A stretch of 64,000 nucleotides of DNA from Brachionus manjavacas (lineage: Eukaryota; Rotifera; Eurotatoria; Ploima; Brachionidae), in assembly GCA_019054805.1 (NCBI GenBank), contig JAHQIY010000001.1:8446501-8510500 (forward strand), given 5' to 3'. The notes below the pieces were generated by a model. The model was given only the letters and a program-made list of their open reading frames with translations, had not been told where the DNA came from and ran no database searches. Each line of letters opens with the position of its first letter. Position 1 is the stretch's first letter. This document shows, in pieces, positions 1 to 11,324 of the stretch. The translations under genes were made by a program, and so were the position numbers.

Positions 1-185
1 AATTGCTAGCTTCACTATATCCTTGTATCGAAGGAGTGGTTTACCTAGATGTCATTTTCCCTTTCCAAACTCCGAGAGAAAGATATTTGGTAAGCGATCT
101 TTGCGAATTCGCAATACATTGCCTTGTTTGTCTTGTTATTGGTTTTGGTGATGTTACTGTGCTGTGTTCGCAATCAAGGTTTTGA
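1..185 (+). other. possible end of a coding exon (unrecognised)
   Basis: An open frame enters from the left edge and runs to a stop at 183-185. A good splice donor (G|GTAAGC) sits at 89/90, so bases 3-89 could be the end of an exon from a plus-strand gene lying mostly outside the window. The peptide is hydrophobic and matches no family I know. It could equally be chance. Confidence 0.18.
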
Positions 186-1100
186 GAATTCATTCAATTT
201 CATTAATTTCTGTTAAATAACTTGAATTGTTAAATAACATTCAAGAAATTTATTTTTAAAAGTTTTAACAAATTTTTTTAAACTCATAAGAACAGAAAAG
301 TCATCAGACCCCTTTAATTAGGGAAAAATTACGGTAAAGAAAAGTCAGGAGACCAAGGTTAACCGTGGAACAAAATGCAGATAAAAAGAGAATTTAATGA
401 CTAAAAAGCTACCGTAAACTCAAATTTAAATTTTATTCTCACAAAAAAAAGTTTAAATTTAATATTTTTTCTATTTTGAAATTAATTCCGCAATTTTTTT
501 ATGAGAGTAAAGAAGGTTTCTTTTTTATTTTGCACCATAATTGAATTTGGGTTGAATTTTTTTAAATAAAAACTATTCTTAATTATTTTATTTAATATTT
601 TATTTTTTTTATCCTAATTTTTAGCCCCGTACTATAACTCAAAAGCTTGAATTTTTTCCGTGTAATTTAATTTTTAGTTTTCAATTTTTAAAGCGGGGTT
701 AAGTAGCATTTTCGGTTTTTGGCCCAACATTGCAGGTTTTTGAATTTTAACGCTTCGTTAGGGCATGAAAAGCGCATTTTAGTGCACGCATCAATAGGGA
801 ACCTGATGGTGGCTTATGCGTGCACTAAAATCTAAGAATCAAATGTTATCACATGAACGGTCTCGCAAGCGTTTACGGTAACTTAATAATTTAAAATTAA
901 TAGGCTTTTTCTTCAAGCTTTATTTTCTACAGCCAACTTTGTAATTTCTTAATTCTAAAATATTTTGATAAAAGCAAATACCAATAATTGATATTTGAAT
1001 TAAAATCTGTTTAAAATAAAAGCATTTAAAATTAAATTTTTACACATTTATTTAAAATTTTGCACAACAAATTTACTCAATATTAAGCATTATAAAGTAT
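186..1100. other. intergenic, one perfect hairpin
   Basis: AT-rich sequence without a supportable gene. Its only notable structure is the inverted repeat at 776-831, listed separately. Confidence 0.6.
776..831. repeat. perfect 16-bp inverted repeat (hairpin)
   Basis: The arm ATTTTAGTGCACGCAT (776-791) is matched exactly by its reverse complement at 816-831, with a 24-base loop. The arms are richer in G+C than their surroundings. It could be the core of a fold-back element or a structured RNA; nothing in the sequence decides between them. Confidence 0.7.
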
Positions 1101-2306
1101 TCATATTTGTTTGAAAATATCTGTTTTGTCCGGAACATACAGATCAATCGTACATGATAAGCAAAACAAACATCTAAAAGTTCTTTTGAAAGATTTTTCG
1201 ACAAAATATCTAAAATTTAAGCTAAAATAAAAGTAAATAAAAAATTGTACACCCATCGAACAGTACAAAATAAGATTAGAAATAGCCAAAATCCACGCGG
1301 TCGTATCGCCCTCATCCGTAATAGTACCTGATTTTACATTAAAATTTTTAAAGCCTAACAAATTTTTTAATTGTTCACTAACGCACATAAGCAAATTTAA
1401 GCTGTGTCCCATTATATAAATAAAGTTCAAAACTATTATCATATCTGTCAATTTTTGCCTAGACTTTTCGATCTCCATGGGACTTTTTGCTAAACTATTT
1501 GACTCAATTAAGCTTAAATCTTTTTTGCCAAAATTAATTTCCATACTTTCGCCATACTCATTCAACCCTTGGTTTTCATTACTCATATTTATTACAACAT
1601 CCTTGATTCTTTTCTTTTCAACTTCAAGAGCTTGAAATAACTTTTTTGAATTTTCACTGATAGCTTTTTTAAGGATATTGTTGAAGAAAAAAAGCGATGA
1701 ATAAATGCCCAGACTAACTATTATTGAATTGATTAAAATGAGAGACCCCATTGAATTACTATTTCCATTTTTAGTTAATGAAAGCTCAAAAACAGTCAAT
1801 TTGTACCATTCGAATTCCAAATAGTCGTGATAAAAAAGAAGCGGACTTGTTATTGATAAGCTTAAAATTACGCATGACCACAAAATTACACATGGAGAAC
1901 GTCTTGATATGTATCTATATGTTGAAGTCATTCTACTGTATCGATCGAAACTGATCACAATTTTTATTAAGTTGGCTGTAATTTCTGAAAAAGATGTTAA
2001 AAAGCAGTAGAAGTAAAGCTCATGGATATCTTCGGTTAGATTTCGTCTTAGTAATGGTCGAATCATTACTGATGTTAAGGTTATGGAATCAAAAAATGAA
2101 CTATATAAAAGATACTTATAGAATGTTCCTTTAAATACTGGCTTTGACAAAATTCCAACGCATAACATTGTGAGACAAAGACTCAAGCAACAAATAACTG
2201 GTAAACCTTGGTTAGTGATTATATCTGCCCTTGATTCAATTACAATTACTTCTGGTTCACGAGTTTCGTCATAATAGTATTCTGACTGATTTATTCTTAA
2301 GTCCAT
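1101..2306 (-). CDS. rhodopsin-like G-protein-coupled receptor, divergent
   Basis: Intronless 401-aa frame. Seven hydrophobic segments are visible at about residues 35-55, 64-84, 97-120, 138-158, 187-209, 287-308 and 338-362. Segment 3 ends in DRY (121-123), the class A G-protein contact motif. The third cytoplasmic loop is long (about 210-285), charged and Lys/Glu-rich. The N-terminus is short and acidic, has no signal peptide and carries an NQS glycosylation site (6-8). The NPxxY motif of segment 7 is not recognisable; the segment runs into a SLNFRYF stretch instead. This is the pattern of the orphan peptide-receptor-like GPCRs expanded in many invertebrates; no ligand can be assigned. The start is the first ATG in frame. 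Class assignment is firm, subfamily unknown. Confidence 0.85.
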   Translation of the reverse strand: MDLRINQSEYYYDETREPEVIVIESRADIITNQGLPVICCLSLCLTMLCVGILSKPVFKGTFYKYLLYSSFFDSITLTSVMIRPLLRRNLTEDIHELYFYCFLTSFSEITANLIKIVISFDRYSRMTSTYRYISRRSPCVILWSCVILSLSITSPLLFYHDYLEFEWYKLTVFELSLTKNGNSNSMGSLILINSIIVSLGIYSSLFFFNNILKKAISENSKKLFQALEVEKKRIKDVVINMSNENQGLNEYGESMEINFGKKDLSLIESNSLAKSPMEIEKSRQKLTDMIIVLNFIYIMGHSLNLLMCVSEQLKNLLGFKNFNVKSGTITDEGDTTAWILAISNLILYCSMGVQFFIYFYFSLNFRYFVEKSFKRTFRCLFCLSCTIDLYVPDKTDIFKQI

Positions 2307-2439
2307 TTTTTAGCCGAATATTTTTTATTGATTTTTTTCAGAAAAAATTTTTCAAAAAATTTAATTTTTCAAAAAACATAATCTCTGAGGTGCTGATGAT
2401 TTTTAAAAAAAAAATAAAGATTTTATTTAGATGATTTTT

Positions 2440-4370
2440 TAATTTAATTTTTTATTTTAAACGATTTATTGTTTTTATATTTTTTTTTCATTCACAAAGA
2501 TTTTAATGGAAAATCAAATTTTTAAAAATTTAAAATTAAAAAAAAAGAATAAATTATTATAAACCTCAATATGGTCTGATCGATTAATAACAATTAAAAC
2601 AATATAATTACAGCTTTTGTTTTTAGATATTTTTTTCTTAATCTTTGCTTTAATTATCATAAGACTAAATGAATATTAAAAAAAATTGACATTAGCGGTT
2701 TTAAAGTGAATTTTTATTTTTTAAGATTTAAAAAATACAAATCAATTTATATATATTTTCAAACCAACAATCCCCACTTTTTTAGCTTTTAAACAATTCA
2801 TTTATTTATTTTTTGCCGAGCAAATGCTCCTTTAGAATAAAACACATGAAAAAACTAAAATAAAAAAGCTAAATAAAATAAAATAAAAAAAGAAAGAATA
2901 AAATAAGAAAAATAAAATAAATAAAAAAAAGATAAATAATTCAGTAGATTTAAGTTTATATTCAATCGCTGAAAAACTGGATCTAGTCGGTAAGGTGAAC
3001 AATAGTTCACTTATTATCCGAAAAATTCTTGTTCTCAGGTTTTGTGAACTATCACCCAATTTTTTTCTATCACCCAACTCCACCCGACTTTAAATTTTCT
3101 ATGTAATTATCTTTTCTGTCATATTTTTTATCATTACATTAGCTTTTTTAAATTAGGTGATCAATTTTTAGATTAGGTGAATTAATAGTTCATAAAACCT
3201 AAGGACAAGAATCTTTAAAATTCTTGTCATTATATCTTATAAGGATCTTTATATCACAAACCCAAAGTCAAAATTTAAAAAAACTCCAAGTTTTTCATGT
3301 TTGCAATAGTAACTTAAAATTATTTTTTTATTTGAAACATCGCACTTTTTCAATGTGATTTCAACATTGGATACATTTTGTAATTCAAACACAAAAAATT
3401 AAATCACATTAAAATTTTTTTTTTAGTTATTATTTTTGTTCTATTTCATTTTTACTTAATTTCTATTTAATCAAAAAAAACATTCTCGAAAGGGGACTGA
3501 AAGAAAGTAGCTCGCTTCCAACCAGTCCGTCTAAAATCCTGCCTGTTATTATTATAACCTGAGTCGCTGTTGTCATTTTCAAGCCAGTCTTTGAGAGAAA
3601 TATATTAACTGTATATTGCTAATAATCTTTGGAACCTAATTAACACATGGATTGAATAAAGACTAACACCTTATTTGGAAACAAAAATCTAAATTAATTG
3701 AATAATTCCATAAATCAAGTGAAATTTATCTGTAAAATGTATATGAAATATTCGTCGAAAAGAGTAAATCATGATTCTAAATCTTCGTTAGCCAATTCCA
3801 AATATATCATGGCAAACTGTAGTCCGAAAGAATTTGAAGGCATTTTCATCACCTAGAAAAGAAAACCATAGCCAAGTTAAAAATGTTTACTCGCGGATGA
3901 AAAAGATCAAAAAATACTTTGTTGTTTATCAGTGCAAAATCGACAGAGTTAAAGGTTTTAAAAATATTTCACTGCTCAAATAGGTTCAAGAAAAGGGATG
4001 ACTGCCTCATTAGAATAGAAAAAGGACAATTATATTTATTATTTTTTACTAACTGACTCGTTAAACACTTTTTTTTACCTAATCGAATTTTGTTTTTAAA
4101 TAATCTTAACGATTTTTATGCATATATCAAACTGAATCTTTTACTTAATTGTAAAATAGATTAAATTTTTCTATCCTTTTTTATATATAAGATTATATTT
4201 CAATTTTTCCTTGGGACTTAAACTTAAATAAAGAGAGAGAAGGAATTTAGTCGAATATTTCAAGATAACTAATGACTTAACTACACTAAATTGGCATAAT
4301 CCAAACAAACTTTGCTACTTTATAAACTGTTCTGGTCCAGTCAGGAGTATTCGCGGATAAAAACACAGAA
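2440..4370. other. intergenic, repeat-derived
   Basis: No gene seen. Contains an A-rich low-complexity tract (about 2840-2940), one copy of a dispersed fold-back family (2760-3410, listed separately) and a slightly GC-richer patch near 3485-3600 of unknown origin. Confidence 0.5.
2760..3410. repeat. fold-back repeat family A, copy 1
   Basis: Core inverted repeat 3025-3212: the left arm begins ATTCTTGTTCTCAGGTTTT and the right arm is its near reverse complement, about 28 bp each. It is flanked by segments that recur near 17.34-18.33 kb: an inverted copy of 17.93-18.11 kb lies at about 2800-3010, and a direct copy of 18.19-18.33 kb at about 3295-3405. Copy 2 has the blocks in a different order and orientation. 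Confidence 0.7.
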
Positions 4371-4380
4371 TGGTAAAACA

Positions 4381-4600
4381 GCTTACGAAAATCAACCGAC
4401 TACAGCTACTTAATAGAGTTGCAGACAAATGGAACATATTGCCTCCTGAAGCAGTACCTGAAAATGGTTTACGAAATCAATTCGTCGCGATAGTCAATGG
4501 CGAATGAGTCACTCTCTGATAGCTACAATAGCGGTCCCTATTTGGAGTTTCGCTTGGTGGGATAATCCTACCGTAGCTTATTATTATTATTATTAAATTA
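4381..4600 (+). mobile_element. LINE 3' end (C-terminal RT-ORF fragment plus TTA tail)
   Basis: The frame ending at about 4508 reads LNRVADKWNILPPEAV and on to a stop, the conserved C-terminal block of CR1/Jockey-type LINE ORF2. The same block (NRVIDVWNKLPEEIV) occurs in the LINE at 34.7 kb. It is followed by a short 3' UTR with a stem around GGTGGGATAATCCTACC and a (TTA)n tail at about 4578-4596. The LINE is heavily 5'-truncated. Confidence 0.75.
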
Positions 4601-5298
4601 TTAATAAAATAAATAAACATTGAGATTGATTCTTAAATTAGTGATTCATTTTTAATTTAAATTATCTTAAAAATCGACTTTTAAATAATATAATGATTAT
4701 TTTATGAGTTCTTTTTATAAGAATGGTCATTTTTCCTTATATTTTTCATGAAATTCGGTACAAAAAGAAAAATACAAAATTTTAAAAATCTAAAAACATT
4801 TTCGTCTTTTATTAGTAAATTAGTTCTGTTAATGTGAAAATCCTGTAAATTAATGTAAATCTTAACTAAAAAATTATTTACCTAAATTTTGGTAGAGGAA
4901 GTTCTGGACCTTAAAATCAAAATTTAAAATTTTCTATTTTTAAAAAGCTAACACAATTTTAAAATTCTAAAGCTGATATTATATTAGATTATTCAAAATT
5001 AACAATTCTAAATTCGAAAAAGTTAAACGGAAAACAACCAAACTTATGAAAATTAGATTTTTTTCAATTCATTCCTGCAAAAAAACTAGCTTATTACGAT
5101 AGTACTTAATAGCAGATAAATTAATAATGATACTAATTTTTTTCTTGATTTTTATGGAATTTGAAAAGACATTTAGATAAGGTAATTTATTTTAACGCTT
5201 ATTTCTGTTCAAAAAATTGTAAAAAATTTAATTTATTGATTTCGAAAGATGAAAAATATTAAAAATAAATGTAAAATTAAAAATATTTAAGAAAAATT
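4601..5298. other. intergenic, nothing seen
   Basis: AT-rich spacer downstream of the CC2D1-like gene. No coding signal or repeat that I can recognise. Confidence 0.5.
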
Positions 5299-8200
5299 TT
5301 ATAATAACACGGTATCCTTTTTGTCTATTTTAAATTTATCTATTATTAGCCATCGAAGTTCAAGATCATGAACTTTTTTGTGCGCTAAAGGCTCACGAAT
5401 TCTAATTTTAACTTCCAATTTTCCGCCAATTTGTCGGCGTCCTTCGAGTAACTGAAATATTCAAAAATTTAAATATGCTTAAATTTTCAGTTTATAATAG
5501 GCTTACATCAAATGCGTCATGAATTGTAGCCGAATTTTCCAATTGCTGCAATTTGACCAAACTTGTTGCAAGTAATTTATCTCCTTTTAGAAAACCTCTA
5601 GAGCAAAAAAATTAAAATTATCAATTTTAGAATTAAATTTTAAATACGCCTTGTAGAAAATTTCAAATTTTAGTTCTTTTCGATTCATTAGTCTACAAAA
5701 TTTTGTTTGTTTTCTTTGAATCTGTATTTTAAAATTTTGGTCGAATTCTTGAAAATGTGAAAAAAAATTACAAATAAGAATGCAGCTTGATATTTCTATT
5801 TACCTGGATTAAGAGTGCCAGAAATTTTTGAGGTTTTGTCAGTTTGTAAAGATTCCTTGAAAATAAAATAGCCAAAAAAACAAAAAAACAGAAAAGTTTA
5901 CTGGTGGATATGGAAATTCGAATTTTACATATGTTGTCATATGCTTTTCGTCAAAATCTTTAGGCAACGGCAAATTTACTGCCCTAATAATGCTCAATTC
6001 CAAGTCGTTATCTGTCAAGTCCGAGTTGCAATCAATCGTCTGATATGTCCGCTTTTCATAGTGGTACAATGGTACGTCTTCACCTCTAGAAAAAGCTGTT
6101 TTTAAAGCATCCAAGTCTTTGATGCTATCTTTAGCGATTTTATTAAATCTAAAAAAATAAAATTTTTAAAGAATTTCAAAATAAATTTATTGAATAACTT
6201 GTTCGCATTGTTTACATCTCCCATTTGAGTATATTGCTTAAAATTATCTGTTGCTATTTTTATCTGTTCTCTTAGATCATTCATTAAGCGCTGATAAATC
6301 GAAGTTCGATCACCAGTAAGCGGTTCATCATTTAAAATAACTTGATGTGATTTTTCTTCTTTAATTTGAACATTCTGTTTTGAAGGGGATGCTTTATCTT
6401 GTAATTGTGGTGGAACTGGAATCTTAAGAAAAATGCTGAATTTGACTTAAGTAAATTTGAAGAATATTGGATCAAATTTTAAAAGATAAACTTTTGCTAC
6501 TGATTGATTTTTCTATTATCATATCAAATCATTTATTAATTAAATTTTTTTATTTTAAAAAAGCGTTCTCTTAAACAAAGAATAGCTTAGTTAAGAGCGT
6601 TGGAACAGGATCAATTTTCAGAATGATTATAATTTTTTTATAAAGCAAGGTATATTAAATTGAAAATTTAATTTTTTTAATTTTATTTTTCAATGTAAAT
6701 ATTCCGTATTACAAACCCAAATATCACAAAATCCTCTTTATTACGAACAAGAATCCATAAACCGATTTTTAAAAAGTAAAATGATAATAATTTTCTTTGA
6801 TATATAGAACCTCTTTTTAACGAAATCCTGATTTAACGAACTAATAAAAAAGAGAAGTTATATTTTTCTTAAGAAAAAAATCCCCATATAACGAATTAAA
6901 AAAATGATATCCGTTTACAACTTGATAATTTATCTATTTATTAAAGTTTAAGTCCCATGGATAAATAGAAGTATGATATATAAAAAAATGAGGTATGGAC
7001 AATATTTTTTAAAATACAAATATTCAACAATTCAAATATTATTAATTTCAACTAATTTTTCAACTGTATGACTATTCGATTATTCGATTATTCAGCTTTT
7101 CGGGGAAATAATTCAGAATAAATTTATTAAGATCTCTCTTTGCTTCTAATTAACCGGATTCCTTAAACCGGGGCTGCGCCCCAGACCCCATTCAATCCCC
7201 AGTTTGTTTGAACAAAATTCTACCGGAAATTATTTGAAAATTTAACAATCATTTAATAGTTGAATAATCGAATAATCGAATAATTGGTAAATATCGAATT
7301 TTGTCCATGACTGAAAAATCTATCTTAAAAAAAAAGTTTTATTATTCTTTTATCTCTATCGTTTTAAATGGAAATTTCGATAGAATGAATACCGAAATTT
7401 TCTCCCGAGTAGTTTGTTATGCCGAGGATTAACTGTAATTGACTGTAAATCATATTTAAAAAAAAAAAATTCAAAAATCCACTTTTTCCTTGTCGATTTT
7501 AATTTTTATGAAAATTTTGGTAAATTTACAAATATTTACGTAAAAATTACGTTAATTTTCAAGAATACACGTAAATATTCAAAATTCATTTTAATTAATA
7601 TAAATTTAATTCGAATAAAATTTTTTCCTAAACAAAATTGTTAAAATATTTTTAAATAAAAAAAATGCATTAAATTTAATTTAAATTGATGAAGAAAAAA
7701 AGTGATAAAAATATTCTAATTTTTACAAAATTGTAAACAAAATTTATTTTTTTCGAATTAGAGCCTGATTGAGGAATCAGCGTTTTTTTTCAAGTCCTAT
7801 CATTCACAGATTAATTAAATATATAAGACTGATACTTATAGAATAAATAAATATTAATTATTGAAATTATCTGTTCCTTGCTCGTTTTTTAAACGATATT
7901 TAAAAAACCAAAAATTGAAAAAAGTCAAAAAATGGAAAATTTAGGAAGGGTATTGTTAAAAGCTGGATTCATATTCTTGAACTACAAATATCAAAAAAAT
8001 ACTTTTTACTTGAGTTTCATAACTTTCTTAAAATGTCCTTCTACTAACAATCGGGCTCTAAAGTTATCAATAAGATATTGGTGCTATGCTTCAAATAAGC
8101 ATAACTTTTGAACCAAATAAACTACAAGCCTGTCAGATAAAAATGAGTAAATTGAGTAGAAACTCTTGTCAAAAATAAAAACCAATATATTTGAAAGCCG

Positions 8201-9610
8201 CAGAATTTTGACAACACATGTTTTTTTGGAACATGATCTCCCCAACCCAATCATGTCTAAAACCCACTGTCTTAAATCTATAAAATTGCAATTTTTCATT
8301 TCTTAAGCTATCGTTATTACCTGTTTTGAGACTTGTAGCTAGTTTGGTTCAAAAGCTATGCATAGAACCAATATCTTGTTGGATATTTTTAAAGACCGAT
8401 AGCTAGTAGAACGGCATTTTAAAAAAATATGAAACTCAAGTAAAAAGTATTTTTTTGATATATGTAGTTCAAGAATATGAATCCAGCTTTTAACAATATC
8501 CTTCCTAAGTTTGCGATTTTATGAATGTAAAGTATACTTTCAGGATTAATTTAAAAAAAAAAGATCAATCAAATAAAAAAAAGCAGACAAATCGACAATT
8601 ACATTTTTCATGTCCAAAGGCAAACCATTTTCGGCTGCTACTATCATTGAATCGAAGCCTTTGGCATTTCTTAAATAAGCAAGAGCTACATTTATATTTC
8701 CTTGTTTTTTGGCTTCCAAGGCCGCTTCTTTGAACAATCGTTGACGCTCCTCTAAAATTTTTAATTCCTTACTGACATTGGATCTTTTAGAAGGTGATTT
8801 TTTTGTTTCTGGCGCAGGTTTTGTCTGAGGTTTTGGAACATTATCAGTATTCATTGGGTCCATATTTAAATTTTGTCTAATAGGTTTAATATCATCAAAA
8901 TCTGGAGGCCTAAAGGCGGCTAATTTTTTTTCAAAATCATCATCCATGACGTGATCTTTAGGCAACATTTTTTTTATGTTGGGCATCAGAGAATTTAATT
9001 TTCTATTAATATGGTCATCTTCAAAATCCAAATGATCATCTCCTAAATCATCATCATCATCAATTTCTTTACTGAGTTGCTCAAGTAAATCATCTCCGGC
9101 TTCTTCATTCACGTTGTCGTACTTCTCCTCATTTCTAACTATTTTAGGAGCTGGTCTGTTTGGAACTGCGCTGGTTCGGCTGGGCTGAGATGCATTTAGA
9201 ATCGGTCTTCCGTCGCTCTGTAAAGGGATTTGCGCAAAACCAGGTGGAACGACTAATTCCGAATAATTATATACTTTTCCTTCCTTAGTTGCTTTAATAG
9301 CGTCTTCAAATTGCTTTATGAATGGCGTGAATAAATAAAATGCTCTTTAAAAAACAGATTAAAAATACCTTAAGCTGCCTTTGGTATCTCCTTTTTTTGC
9401 TAGTGTCATTTTTAGCGTTTGCCTCTTCCAATTTTTGAACAAATTCATTTTTTACTTGCATTAGTGAATCTAATGTAGTTCTAGGTATATCGTGTGAAAT
9501 CGGAATTTCAATAATTCCAGGCATGTCGATTTGGGAAACTTAAAAACAATGGTTAGATTAATTTAAACATAGTTTTCGTAATTACGGTCCCCTAAGTCCA
9601 AATCATCCAT
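5299..9610 (-). CDS. CC2D1A: CC2D1 / Lgd family protein (DM14 repeats and C2 domain)
   Basis: Nine exons: 9586-9610, 9369-9538, 8603-9313, 6199-6422, 5902-6148, 5804-5855, 5648-5747, 5507-5597, 5299-5451. They sum to 1773 nt, 590 aa, and every junction keeps frame. Family members bind ESCRT-III (CHMP4/Shrub) through DM14 repeats and act in endosomal sorting and Notch trafficking. Visible here are three DM14-like blocks: one ending KKRRYQRQLK in exon 2, one around AALEAKKQGNINVALAYLRN at the end of exon 3, and one in exon 4. A very acidic stretch near the start of exon 3 and a C-terminal C2 domain (from about 415, with VKFEFPYPP) complete it. The protein is shorter than fly Lgd or human CC2D1A (over 800 aa) and one DM14 seems absent. 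The 2.2-kb intron 6423-8602 carries two fold-back transposons. CC2D1A versus CC2D1B cannot be told. Confidence 0.9.
7060..7290. repeat. fold-back element in CC2D1 intron
   Basis: TATTCGATTATTCGATTATT at 7073-7092 has its reverse complement at 7263-7282, and both arms carry tandem ATTCGATT-type units. The loop contains an unusually GC-rich patch near 7160-7200 (CCGGGGCTGCGCCCCAGACC). This looks like a small MITE or the remains of one. Confidence 0.6.
7938..8512. mobile_element. MITE with long terminal inverted repeats, in CC2D1 intron
   Basis: The two halves of this 575-bp segment are imperfect reverse complements for about 200 bp each. The outermost bases are AAATTTAGGAAGGGTATTG on the left and the near-complement of that on the right, and blocks such as GCTGGATTCATATTCTTGAA are conserved in both arms. 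No transposase is inside. I could not find a clear target-site duplication, so the superfamily is open. Confidence 0.8.
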
Positions 9611-11324
9611 TCTTAAAAATGTTGTCTTAAATTTTCTTTAAATGTTATTAATTACTCATTTAGATTTTAAAAAAAAACTTAACATTCAAGAATTAATTAT
9701 TAAAAATTATGAAAATTAAATTTAAAATTCAAAGTTGTTATGATTTTTTTTACTGATTAATTGATGATTTAAAAAATATTCAATTATAAATAGAGATTAT
9801 TTTTAATAGTTAGTTAAATCTATTAATTAATAAGAACAAATGAAGTAAATAGTAAATAGACATTATTTTTGTCTTTTCTCGGAGATAAAAATAAATTTAA
9901 GCAAAAGTTTTTAAAGCTTAACAATTTTGTTGATAATCGAATAAAATTAGATGATTCAAGTTAAAATGAAAAATGATGCAGTGAAGTAAATAAATCAAAA
10001 TTGGAATTGTGAATTTTGGTACAAAAAACAAAAAGAATATATAAAAAATGCCAAGGCTTTAAATCGGACTGAGCAAAGCATGTTCTATAAATTGTTGCAA
10101 CTGACACATCCTCTTTACCACCACTTGAAGTTGAATTGGATTTATAATAATATAATAAAATATCCCAAATTCACAATGGACTGAATTTTGCAGATTTATT
10201 GCAGAGTATATTGGATAATCAGCATATTTGTGGTACTAAGTTGCTTCAATTTATTAAACATATTTTGCTCAATTCCATTAAAAGATTTGATACTTTTATA
10301 TTTTTTTGATTTTTGTACTAAAATTCACGATGCCTCAAAATTTTAAAATTGAAGCGAAATTAATTTACCGAACTTGTTTTTTTCGCAGCAAATTTTTTTA
10401 AATAAAACACTCCTAATATTTTTTTATTTAATTTTATTATTGAATCATATATTTTATAAAAATAAATATAGTTGTGAAAAATATTTAAAAAATAAAAAAA
10501 ATTTTAAATTTTTTTGTAAAAAAAAATATAATGTAGCTTAGCCCCACAATTCTTCGCTATGGCGGATAAAGTTCTCTCTATTACTCGTTCTGGTGGTGAT
10601 ATTTTGATTGCTGATTTTTTATGTTTGTTCTTAAATGAATTGATTAAGTTAACTTATTTATATTTTTTATATTTTATACGTTTTATATTTTTTAAAGAAT
10701 TTGGTTTCTTAGGGTTTCAAATAAGTACATTGGAAATATTAAATAAATAAAAATTATAAAATAGAAAATTTAAATTTAAAATTCTTGAATTTATATTTTT
10801 ATCAAAAACATTTAAACCTAAAATTCAAAAGGAATATATTAATAATATTAGACAAATATAATTGAATTGGGTCATATTCTGGCAAAATTCAAATTGTGAC
10901 TTTTTTGAAAATTTTTGTCATAGTCACAAATGGATTTTATGTTTGATATTAGAAGTTAAGTTTTATTTTTCAAATTAAAAAAAATATTCAATTAACTTAA
11001 GGAATACTTTTTCTAAAGCTTTTATCTATTTAAAATTCTTCATTTTAAAATCTATAAACTTGGTTGTACAACAATTAATTGAGTTAGTAGTGAGTTAATG
11101 TTGTAAATACCAATAAATAAGCCTTTTTAATTCCAATGCTGCTTGTTACAAGCAAATTCTTACGCGATTAAATTTTTATCTTTTAAAACGAGAATTTGGT
11201 AAAAAAAATAGATTCATTGATCAAAACAAAATTTAAACAAGTTATTTATTAAGAAAACAAAAATAAAACTTTAACAAAACTATAATCATATTGAAAAATT
11301 GAAACTATCACAAGTGGCAATTTT
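9611..11324. other. intergenic between CC2D1 and the Thr-rich gene
   Basis: Contains one MITE (10010-10328, separate entry) and a GC-richer stretch at 10535-10615 with a 63-codon frame starting ATGGCGGATAAAG. That frame has no recognisable domain and turns AT-rich and hydrophobic after about 20 codons, so I do not call it a gene. Confidence 0.5.
10010..10328. mobile_element. MITE, about 320 bp, imperfect TIRs
   Basis: The left end GTGAATTTTGGTACAAAAA matches the reverse complement of the right end, GTGAATTTTAGTACAAAAA. Inner blocks also pair: GAGCAAAGCATGTT with GAGCAAAATATGTT, and AAATTGTTGCAACT with AAATTGAAGCAACT. There is no coding capacity. It lies just upstream of the CC2D1 start. Confidence 0.75.

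Noticed and set aside
10559-10750. Small gene starting ATGGCGGATAAAG
   Set aside because: Coding look is lost after about 20 codons, there is no domain, and no convincing splice donor rescues it.
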